A stretch of 6,267 bases of DNA from Chloroflexota bacterium (GTDB lineage Bacteria > Chloroflexota > Anaerolineae > UBA3071). Within the stretch, counting starts at the first letter, position 1. Every line of letters starts with the position of its first letter. Made by a program: the position numbers and the translations under genes. Under the pieces are notes generated by a model. It made no database searches and had not been told where the DNA came from. It was given only the letters and a program-made list of their open reading frames with translations. Location of the stretch: NCBI GenBank assembly GCA_014383605.1, contig JACNHM010000491.1, forward strand, positions 1 to 6,267, read 5' to 3'. Below, piece after piece: positions 1 through 5,482 of this stretch.

Positions 1-124
1 ATCCGCCGTCGCTAGGCCCTCCACAACCCGCCCCCACCTGACGCTAAACAAGTACGATATTTCCAAAGACGGGTGCTTGTCCTTCCTTGGCGGGTACACG
101 CATTGCTTCTGTTCACTGATCCTT
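1..124. other. non-coding flank downstream of the methyltransferase gene
   Basis: This stretch follows the methyltransferase stop codon in the direction of transcription. No credible reading frame, strong hairpin followed by a T-run, tRNA-like fold or tandem repeat is apparent. It is more AT-rich around positions 45-65 than the genes are. The operon may end here, but no intrinsic terminator can be pointed to. Confidence 0.5.
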
Positions 125-835
125 CTACAGTGGACATATCCCCACGTACAATCCCCGCCCCATCAGACCCTGGGGATCATACACCACTTCCAGTCTTCTG
201 GCAACAAAGGCGGCCAGGTATTCATCGTGCGAAAAAAGCCCCAGTTCGTGGCGCTCGGTGAAGTGCTCAATGCCAGCGGGCATGGCCACCAGGTAGTGGA
301 AGTCGAGCACGGAGAGGCCATCTTCGACGGCGCAGATGTTCATGCGGGCGATCTTGAGATGGGGCCGATCCACGAAGTGGGCATGGACGCCGCCAGCGCG
401 GTAGACCTCCGGCGTCAGCCAGGGCTCGACGACGAGGACGCCGCCTGGATGGAGATGGCGGGCCATGGTGTGCAGGGCCTGGCGCAGCCGTGGGCGCGTC
501 CTGACGTAGCCGATGGAGCTGAACAGGCAGACGATGACATCGTAACGGCGGCGCAGGTCAAAGTCCACCATGTCGGCCTGATGGAGGGGCACGTCCGGGC
601 AGCGCTGGCGGGCGATCTCCAGCATGCCGGGGTCCAAGTCTAGCCCCTCGACGTCGTGCCATTGCTGCAAGAGGGCCAGGTGGCTTCCCGTGCCGCAGGC
701 GACGTCGAGGAGGGCGTGGCCGGGGCTGCGCTTGTGCTGCTGGATCAGCTCGTGCAGCCGCTGGGCCTCGGCGGCATAGTCTTTGCCCAGGGAAGCGTAG
801 ATGGCATCGTAGAAAGCGGCTGATTTCGTGAACAT
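125..835 (-). CDS. class I SAM-dependent methyltransferase, TylM1/DesVI-like
   Basis: A 236-residue class I (Rossmann-fold) methyltransferase that should move a methyl group from S-adenosylmethionine to a small molecule in the cytoplasm. Motif I is LDVACGTG (residues 43-50), the acidic end of strand 2 is in GLDLDPGML (64-72), motif III/IV is ADMVDFDL...YDVIVCLFSSIGY (87-110), and the post-motif is PGGVLVVEPWL (130-140). The N-terminal GKDYAAEA, the FSSIGY and VVEPW blocks and the C-terminal GRGLYVGI recall the dTDP-amino-sugar N,N-dimethyltransferases TylM1 and DesVI from memory of that family; length also fits. No deoxysugar genes are nearby, so the substrate is unknown. The start at 835 is preferred over an upstream ATG at 910 because a GGAGG (complement of 842-846) sits six bases before it and the family begins here (xFxxxAxFYDxIY). 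It follows the MFS gene by 28 bases and is probably cotranscribed. Confidence 0.93.
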   Translation of the reverse strand: MFTKSAAFYDAIYASLGKDYAAEAQRLHELIQQHKRSPGHALLDVACGTGSHLALLQQWHDVEGLDLDPGMLEIARQRCPDVPLHQADMVDFDLRRRYDVIVCLFSSIGYVRTRPRLRQALHTMARHLHPGGVLVVEPWLTPEVYRAGGVHAHFVDRPHLKIARMNICAVEDGLSVLDFHYLVAMPAGIEHFTERHELGLFSHDEYLAAFVARRLEVVYDPQGLMGRGLYVGICPL

Positions 836-863
836 GGCGGACCTCCAGGATAAGGGTTCTGCG

Positions 864-1844
864 CTAGGCCAGGGCACGCACGCGGGGGTAGTGCCAGGCG
901 ACGAAGGCACCGTAGGCCAGGCAGCCTGCCGCTCCCACCCCCACGGCCAGGGGCGCTCCCCAACGATCGCCCACCAGACCGGCCTGCATGCCTCCCAGAC
1001 GCATCATGCCCTGAAACGTGAGCGAGTAGAAGCTCATCACGCGCCCGCGCAAGTCATCGGGCACGGACATCTGGACCAGGGTATTGGCCAGGGCGTTCTG
1101 GGCGACATAGCTGAAGCCAATGCCCACCAGCAACAGCAGGGTGAAGCCGAAGGAGCGCGATAAGGACATGGCCACCAGCAGCAGCGGAAAACTCAGATTG
1201 CCCAGGGTCAGCCAGTGGCCCCGCCGCGCCGTGGCCCCCAGAGAGGCGACAAACAAAGCGGCCATCACGGCTCCCACACCACTGGCGGCCATCAGAAGCC
1301 CATAGGTTAGCGCCTGCGGCGACTGGCAGGAGAACCTGGCGCGCTCCCCGGAACAGAGCAGGTCGAGCAGAGGTTGTGCGCTTGCGCCCAGCACGTCTTG
1401 GGCGAAAACCGGCAACAGTGTGACATAGGGCATCGAAAGGAAGGCCGAGACGGCCACCAGGCTGATCAGCAGCGTCAGCAACGGCCGGCTGCGCACGTAG
1501 CGCACGGCTTGCTGCAGATGCGCCCCCAGCCGGGGTTGCTGTAGTGGACGGGCCACGGCCGGCAGGCGCATCATCGCCAGGCCAATGATGACGGCAATGA
1601 AGGTGAGACCGTTGATGAAAAAGGCACCCGTTTCGCCAGCCGTGGCCACGATTATGCCGGCTATGGCCGGGCCGATGGCGCGGGCGGTATTGAACACCGT
1701 CGAATTCAAGCCGATGGCGCTCGTCAGGTCTTCCTTGCCGTTGACCATCTCCACGACGAAGGCCTGGCGGCTGGGCGCATCCACGGCATTGGCCGCGCCC
1801 AACAGCACGGCCAGCACCATCACATGCCACACCTGGGCTGTGCC
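864..1844 (-). CDS. MFS exporter (DHA3/EntS-like), C-terminal part of a frame-broken gene
   Basis: This frame carries the larger part, about 326 residues, of a major facilitator exporter of the MFS_3 / DHA3 type (EntS-like drug or siderophore efflux by proton antiport in the inner membrane). It opens with GTAQVWHVMVLAVLLGAANAVDAPSRQAFVVEMV, then NSTVFNTARAIGPAIAG and FFINGLTFIAVIIGL, which are the expected blocks for TM4-6. The C-terminal half has PDDLRGRVMSFYSLTFQG and further hydrophobic segments to the end. The N-terminal 104 residues are in another frame (1820-2158). Joining the two by skipping two bases (1845-1846) gives about 430 residues, near the family's usual 410-420 once an odd 20-residue insert (1323-1382) is subtracted. 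An ATG at 1820-1818 overlaps the stop of the upstream frame as TGATG, so separate translation by reinitiation is conceivable. The substrate is unknown. Confidence 0.88.
   Translation of the reverse strand, partial: GTAQVWHVMVLAVLLGAANAVDAPSRQAFVVEMVNGKEDLTSAIGLNSTVFNTARAIGPAIAGIIVATAGETGAFFINGLTFIAVIIGLAMMRLPAVARPLQQPRLGAHLQQAVRYVRSRPLLTLLISLVAVSAFLSMPYVTLLPVFAQDVLGASAQPLLDLLCSGERARFSCQSPQALTYGLLMAASGVGAVMAALFVASLGATARRGHWLTLGNLSFPLLLVAMSLSRSFGFTLLLLVGIGFSYVAQNALANTLVQMSVPDDLRGRVMSFYSLTFQGMMRLGGMQAGLVGDRWGAPLAVGVGAAGCLAYGAFVAWHYPRVRALA
1323..1382 (-). repeat. in-frame insert of about 60 bp inside the MFS exporter
   Basis: Between DVLGA and SPQALTYGLLMAA, where DHA3 exporters normally have only a short loop before TM8, this gene has about 20 extra residues (SAQPLLDLLCSGERARFSCQ, residues 259-278 of the repaired protein). 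The segment is hydrophilic at its end and has two cysteines. At DNA level it contains GAGCAG twice nine bases apart (1356-1361 and 1365-1370), a small hairpin CAGG-AGAA-CCTG (1327-1338), and AACCT/AGGTT near its ends (1334-1338 and 1371-1375, approximately). This suggests a short repetitive element that landed in frame. Its boundaries are estimated from remembered family patterns, not from an alignment. Confidence 0.5.
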
Positions 1845-2158
1845 CGCGTCCAGGTCAGCGCCGCCAGGACGAAGGCCTGCACCATCATCACCGACTGGGT
1901 GAGCATGATGATGGAACGTTTGGAAAAACGGTCGGCCAGCGAGCCGGCCCACAGCGACAGTGGCACCAGCGGCAAGACGGCCATCAGGTTGACCATGCCC
2001 AGCATGGCCGCGGAACCGGTCAGCCGGTACACCAGCCACTGCAGGGCGATGTTCTGCATCCACGTGCCGATGAGGGAAATCATCTGGCCGAAGAAGAACA
2101 GGCGATAGTTGCGATGGCGCAAAGCCCGGAAAGTAGCGGAAGATGATTTCTGCAGCAT
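1820..2158 (-). CDS. MFS exporter (DHA3/EntS-like), N-terminal part of a frame-broken gene
   Basis: This 112-residue frame holds the start of the exporter. Residues 1-20 are a basic cytoplasmic N-terminus (FRALRHRNYRLFF), TM1 runs through FFFGQMISLIGTWMQNIALQWLVYRLTGS, TM2 is near 52-70, and the MFS motif A loop GSLADRFSKR (72-81) leads into TM3. Residues to about 104 (AALTWT) match the family, after which the frame reads RAQPRCGM and stops, while the family sequence continues one frame away (864-1844). The start at 2158 fits the usual N-terminus of DHA3 proteins and has a modest AGGGA five or so bases upstream. It lies 10 bases after the stop of the ParB/USP gene, so the two are likely cotranscribed. 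By itself, three membrane segments cannot make a transporter. Confidence 0.88.
   Translation of the reverse strand: MLQKSSSATFRALRHRNYRLFFFGQMISLIGTWMQNIALQWLVYRLTGSAAMLGMVNLMAVLPLVPLSLWAGSLADRFSKRSIIMLTQSVMMVQAFVLAALTWTRAQPRCGM
1845..1846 (-). other. probable frameshift site in the MFS exporter
   Basis: On the coding strand the sequence reads CTGACCTGGACGCGGGCACAG. Removing one CG (1845-1846) gives L-T-W-T-G-T-A-Q-V-W-H, which continues the DHA3 family pattern without a gap. One missing base just upstream would restore the frame equally well. No slippery heptamer or pseudoknot-like signal is seen, so programmed frameshifting is not supported. It is either a real CG duplication that inactivates the gene or a sequencing/assembly error. 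Confidence 0.7.
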
Positions 2159-2168
2159 GATCCCTGAC

Positions 2169-3917
2169 CTAGCGGCAGATCAGCAGTGGCCGGCGGCTGG
2201 CGCGCAGCACCTGGTCCACAGCGCTGCCCAGGACGACCTCCAACACGGGACTGAAGCCATAGCCGCCCATGACGATCAGATCGCTGCCATGCTCGTCAGC
2301 GGCCTTCAGAATGGCCACGGCGACGGGGCCGGTTTCCTGCACGAAGGTGGCCGGCACGCCACGCTTTTCCAGGTAGTGGCGAGCCTGGGCCAGCGTCTCC
2401 GAGGTGGTGCGCTCGCCCTCGATCACCGTCAGCACGACCAGGGGGATGCGCCAGCAGCCGGCCAGGTAGGCGGCGACGAAGAGCGCTTCCTCGGCCTTGG
2501 GGCTGCCATCGTAAGCCAGCAGCGCACGGCTGAACGGGGACGAGGCGGGCGGCACGGCCAGCACAGGCCGGGGGCAGCGGCGGATCACGGTGCTCAGTCC
2601 GGAGCCGAGCCGGGCCAGGGGCTGGGGGGCGGGCGGGTAAGTCAGGCTGAGAACGACGAGATCGGCCCAGCGGGAGCGTTCGCAGATGCGGCGCGGCACC
2701 TCCCCCACCTCCAGAGCCAGATGGCCCTCGACGTTCGCCTCCTGGCAGCGGCGGTCAAACTCGGCCTGCACGGCCTGGGCAGGGGCAAGCCCTGCCCCTA
2801 CTTCCGAAGGCAGCACGTGCAGCCCCTGCAGACGAGCCTCCTCGCGCTGGGCCAGCTCCAGAGCCAGATCCACGGCTGGCCAGCCCGTCGCCTGGCCGTT
2901 GACGGCCACCAGAATATCGGCAAACAGACGGTCGCCGCGGCGAGGGGAGAGGCGCTCTTCCCGCCACTGCCCCGGCGCGGGGCCGGCGGCCAGCTCGTCG
3001 GGCAGCACAGCGTCCAGCAGCCGCTCCCGCAGGCGGGCCACGATGCGGCGCGGCGCGGTGCTGAAGCGGGCGGCCAGATCATCGGCCGCCGCCTCGGGCC
3101 GAATCTCCCAGCCTAATTCCTCCTGCAGCGCGGCGCGGTGCTCGGCCAGCCAGAGGTAGAGGTCGGCCTCGGTGCGAACGGGGAAGTCGCGCAGGACGCC
3201 GCGCTCCTGGATGGCCTGCACCACCGGCAGGTAGACCTGGTCGTACCAGTGGGCAACGGCCTCCTCGTAGGGGATCTCCTGCTGCTGCTCCAGGCCCATG
3301 AAGTAGCGATGCACCTCGATGTGCTCCTCCAGCACCTGGTACTGCCCGGGCACGGTGACGCTGAGGTCGGCCTGGGGGCGAAGCTCGTCCAGACCGGCGC
3401 GCTCCAGGAACTCGGCATACTCCGCCTTCAGGATCAGCTCATCAGGCTGAACCTCCGGCGACAGGGGCACTTTGCTGTGCACCTCGGTCACGTAGGCCTG
3501 GATGTGAGTAGCGCCTATCTCGCGGGCCACGGAGACGCGGTGGTGACCATCCTGCACGAAATAGGCGTCGCCAATGCGGTACACTCTGATGGGCGGCAGG
3601 CCGGTCAGGCCGGTCACCGCTATCTTGACCCGCGCCCAGCGCTCGCCGCCACGCAGCCGGGGCAGGAAGCTGCGCGTGAAATCGCGGTAGCGACCCACGC
3701 TGCCGACGATGGCATCGAGGGGGATGTCGGCCAGCTCCTGCCGTGCCCCCTCCCGGGCGCGCAGCTTCTGGCGCACCTCCTCGTAGGAGAGGAGATCGGC
3801 CGAGCGGCCAGTGAGGCGGGCCATGATCTCCTCCAAAGCGACGCGACGGCGGGCCTGGTGGAAGTCGTTTACGGCGGCGACGTAGCTCAGGGTGGATGTT
3901 TCGTCAGACATGGACAT
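2169..3917 (-). CDS. ParB-like domain fused to two universal stress protein domains
   Basis: A 582-residue soluble protein with three parts. Residues 110-145 hold a ParB/Srx-like motif, IRVYRIGDAYFVQDGHHRVSVARE, where DGHHR matches the signature of ParB-like nucleotide-binding or nuclease domains. Residues 190-272 (VLEEHIEVHRYFMG, EEAVAHWYDQVYLPVV, RTEADLYLW) form a conserved-looking helical region. Residues 330-457 and 463-582 are two UspA domains. The second has LLAYDGSPKAEEAL and a perfect ATP-binding G-2x-G-9x-GS (G551, G554, G564-S565); in the first this motif is not intact. The likely role is nucleotide-dependent stress sensing or regulation, perhaps with nucleic acid contact; this is inference. 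The start at 3917 is chosen over 3911 (two ATGs six bases apart); neither has a clear Shine-Dalgarno. The frame stays open far upstream, but that part is antisense-like composition overlapping the GNAT gene. The MFS gene follows after 10 bases. Confidence 0.92.
   Translation of the reverse strand: MSMSDETSTLSYVAAVNDFHQARRRVALEEIMARLTGRSADLLSYEEVRQKLRAREGARQELADIPLDAIVGSVGRYRDFTRSFLPRLRGGERWARVKIAVTGLTGLPPIRVYRIGDAYFVQDGHHRVSVAREIGATHIQAYVTEVHSKVPLSPEVQPDELILKAEYAEFLERAGLDELRPQADLSVTVPGQYQVLEEHIEVHRYFMGLEQQQEIPYEEAVAHWYDQVYLPVVQAIQERGVLRDFPVRTEADLYLWLAEHRAALQEELGWEIRPEAAADDLAARFSTAPRRIVARLRERLLDAVLPDELAAGPAPGQWREERLSPRRGDRLFADILVAVNGQATGWPAVDLALELAQREEARLQGLHVLPSEVGAGLAPAQAVQAEFDRRCQEANVEGHLALEVGEVPRRICERSRWADLVVLSLTYPPAPQPLARLGSGLSTVIRRCPRPVLAVPPASSPFSRALLAYDGSPKAEEALFVAAYLAGCWRIPLVVLTVIEGERTTSETLAQARHYLEKRGVPATFVQETGPVAVAILKAADEHGSDLIVMGGYGFSPVLEVVLGSAVDQVLRASRRPLLICR
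2777..2803 (-). repeat. palindromic repeat read in frame as VGAGLAPAQ
   Basis: GGGCAGGG (2777-2784) and CCCTGCCC (2790-2797) are perfect 8-bp inverted repeats around a 5-base GCAAG loop; an overlapping alternative pairs AGGGGCA (2781-2787) with TGCCCCT (2793-2799). On the coding strand it starts GTAGGGGCAGGGCTTGCCCC and encodes VGAGLAPAQ, residues 373-381 of the ParB/USP protein, in the loop after the second strand of the first USP domain. GTAGGGGC-type palindromes are, as I recall, abundant dispersed repeats in Chloroflexota-like genomes. Membership of a genome-wide family is inferred, the palindrome is directly visible. Confidence 0.7.
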
Positions 3918-3942
3918 GGCGTGGGTTCTGGAAGTCAACGGG

Positions 3943-4012
3943 ATGCGCAATGCGTAAAACGTAAAGCGTGATGCGTGATCGGTGATGCGTGGTTCGCGAT
4001 GCGTGATGCGTG
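3943..4012. repeat. ten-unit degenerate heptamer tandem repeat (ATGCGTG)
   Basis: Ten consecutive 7-base units fall in strict phase: ATGCGCA, ATGCGTA, AAACGTA, AAGCGTG, ATGCGTG, ATCGGTG, ATGCGTG, GTTCGCG, ATGCGTG, ATGCGTG. Four are exact, and the base G at position 5 and the C/G pair in the centre are nearly invariant. The array fills most of the 112-base gap between the GNAT stop and the ParB/USP start. It has no coding potential and no clear promoter. It resembles the short tandemly repeated heptamers known from cyanobacterial genomes in style, though not demonstrated to be related. Confidence 0.85.
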
Positions 4013-4029
4013 GGGCATTGGCTGGCAGG

Positions 4030-5160
4030 TCATATCCCCTTCCGGTAGACGCGGTAGCGTTTGTAGATGCGGGCGCCCATGCGCTCGGCCAGGATGGGCG
4101 TGTTGGGATTGTCCTCGGAGGTGATGGAGAGGTCGAGCCACGTGTAGCCCTTGGCGGCGGCGCGCCGGCCCATCTCGGCGAAGAGCAGCACGGCCACGCC
4201 GCGGCCCCAATACTCCGGCGGCACCAGGACGCTCTTGACGGCCAGGCACTGCGGCTGGCGGCGCATGTGGACCCACAGTTTCGCGTAGTCCCAGGGACGG
4301 CGCAGACCATTGGCGCGGATGAAGGCCTCGTTGAGATTGGGGATGCCGGGGAACCAGCCCACAGCCTCGCCGTCAATTTCGGCGAAGAGCACCAGCTCGG
4401 GATCCACGATATCGCGCAGGGGCAAGAGCATGGCCTCCAAAGCATCGCGGCGCCAGCCCAGGTGGCCGGGAAGATGGGCCAGGGCGACGTTGAGCAAGCG
4501 ATGTATGCGGTCAATCTCGTCGTCCCATTGGGTCAGATCGGCGCCGCGGATGGTGATGCGCCCCCGCTGCTGGAGTTTATCGGCCAGGCGGAAGAGACGC
4601 TGCGCGACGGGCGTGTTCACATCCAGGTCAATGGCGAAGGCCAGGTTATCGGCCCGCGCCGGCTGGAAGCCCTGACGCTCCAACAAGCCATGGTAGTAAG
4701 GCGGCGTGTGGCCGCAGAAGATGGCCGGCGGGCGGTCGCGGCCCTCGATCAACAGGCCGTAGCTGTCCTCGTAGTCCAGGTTGAAGGGGCCCCACAGCGC
4801 GTCGAGGTGGCGCTGCTGGGCCCAAGAACGGGCGGCAGCAAACAGGGCGGCGGCGACCTCGTCGTCGTCCAGGCACTCGAAGAAGCCGAACATGCAGTCG
4901 CGACGGCCCACCCCCTCGTTGGTCGGCGGGTCCTCGGCGGCGCAGATGGTGCCCACGGGCTGGCCGCCGCGCCAGGCGACGAAGAACTCGGCCTGGCCGC
5001 GCTGGAAGAAGACGCCGCGGGCCGGGTCTATGGTCGCAGCACGCTGCGGCAGCAGCGGCGGCACCCACAAGGGGTCGTTGTGGTAGATGCGCCAGGGAAA
5101 GGTGAGAAAGGTGCGGCGCTGGCGGGCAGTGCGAACGGGAGGGACTTCGATGGAACTCAT
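4030..5160 (-). CDS. GNAT-fold protein, YghO-like acetyltransferase family
   Basis: A 376-residue protein of the YghO-like group of GNAT-fold proteins, probably cytoplasmic, acceptor unknown. The N-terminal block FLTFPWRIYHNDPLWVPPLLPQR (18-40) followed by FFQRGQAEFFVAWRGGQPVGTICA (51-74) is the family's hallmark as I remember it, with FGFFE (91-95) and ALWGPFNLDYEDSYGLLIEGRDRPP (121-145) next, then GHTPPYYHGLLERQGF. The C-terminal part is GNAT-like: SVLVPPEYWGRGVAVLLFAEMGRRA (310-334) supplies the acetyl-CoA pyrophosphate loop (R/Q-x-x-G-x-G/A pattern, here WGRGVA), and SEDNPNTPILAERMGARIYKRYRVYRK closes the fold. The start at 5160 is strong: AAGGAG (complement of 5166-5171) lies five bases before ATG. 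Two tandem repeat arrays sit directly upstream, so transcription from the symporter gene must cross them or a promoter must lie within them. No promoter could be assigned. Confidence 0.88.
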   Translation of the reverse strand: MSSIEVPPVRTARQRRTFLTFPWRIYHNDPLWVPPLLPQRAATIDPARGVFFQRGQAEFFVAWRGGQPVGTICAAEDPPTNEGVGRRDCMFGFFECLDDDEVAAALFAAARSWAQQRHLDALWGPFNLDYEDSYGLLIEGRDRPPAIFCGHTPPYYHGLLERQGFQPARADNLAFAIDLDVNTPVAQRLFRLADKLQQRGRITIRGADLTQWDDEIDRIHRLLNVALAHLPGHLGWRRDALEAMLLPLRDIVDPELVLFAEIDGEAVGWFPGIPNLNEAFIRANGLRRPWDYAKLWVHMRRQPQCLAVKSVLVPPEYWGRGVAVLLFAEMGRRAAAKGYTWLDLSITSEDNPNTPILAERMGARIYKRYRVYRKGI

Positions 5161-5172
5161 GTGATCTCCTTA

Positions 5173-5212
5173 CCTGGTCTGGTGGTCTCCTGGTCTACTG
5201 GTCGCATGGTCA
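5173..5212. repeat. five-unit degenerate 8-bp tandem repeat (NNTGGTCT)
   Basis: Five 8-base units in phase: CCTGGTCT, GGTGGTCT, CCTGGTCT, ACTGGTCG, CATGGTCA. TGGTC is invariant in all five. On the strand of the GNAT gene they read as AGACCANN repeats and end one or two bases before its Shine-Dalgarno, so they lie in the 5' leader. Confidence 0.8.
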
Positions 5213-5220
5213 CAAAGGCT

Positions 5221-5482
5221 CGGAGTGCAACTCCTCGCCATCAATTGGGCATGGGCGCAAGGGCGCAAGGGCGCGGAGTGCAACTCCTCGCCATCAATTG
5301 GGCATGGGCGCAAGGGCGCAAGGGCGCGGAGTGCAACTCCTCGCCATCAATTGGGCATGGGCGCAAGGGCGCAAGGGCGCGGAGTGCAACTCCTCGCCAT
5401 CAATTGGGCATGGGCGCAAGGGCGCAAGGGCGCGGAGTGCAACTCCTCGCCATCAATTCCTCGCCATCAATTGCCATCAATT
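5221..5482. repeat. 53-bp tandem repeat, four perfect copies plus degenerate tail
   Basis: Four identical 53-bp units begin at 5221, 5274, 5327 and 5380. A fifth copy is cut after 26 bases (5433-5458), then CCTCGCCATCAATT (5459-5472) and GCCATCAATT (5473-5482) repeat its end. Each unit starts CGGAGTGCAACTCC, a hairpin with stem GGAGT/ACTCC and loop GCA, continues CTCGCCATCAATTGGGCAT with the 6-base palindrome CAATTG, and ends in GGGCGCAA repeated two and a half times. Because 53 is not a multiple of three, the plus-strand frames through it read all three phases of the unit in turn, which marks them as spurious. The array fills the gap between the symporter and GNAT genes. The units have no unique spacers, so it is not CRISPR. 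Confidence 0.95.

Noticed and set aside
836..910. Upstream start at 910 for the methyltransferase
   Set aside because: The 25 extra residues overlap the end of the MFS gene and lack resemblance to the family, while the ATG at 835 has a GGAGG at good spacing.
1820..1862. Programmed ribosomal frameshift in the MFS gene
   Set aside because: No slippery heptamer or obvious stimulatory structure is seen, and MFS exporters are not known to use one.
2109..3971. Two long plus-strand open frames (2109-3116 and 3138-3971)
   Set aside because: Both are antisense to the ParB/USP gene. Their composition (rich in G, A, H, Q) is what GC-rich antisense frames give, and no domain is recognisable.
3918..4514. 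Open N-terminal extension of the ParB/USP frame up to 4514
   Set aside because: The extra 199 residues overlap the GNAT gene in another frame and cross the heptamer array; they are rich in Ser, Pro, Arg, Ala and Trp with no motif. The ATG at 3917 gives a sensible N-terminus.
5221..5482. CRISPR array
   Set aside because: The units abut directly, with no variable spacers between them, and no cas gene is nearby.
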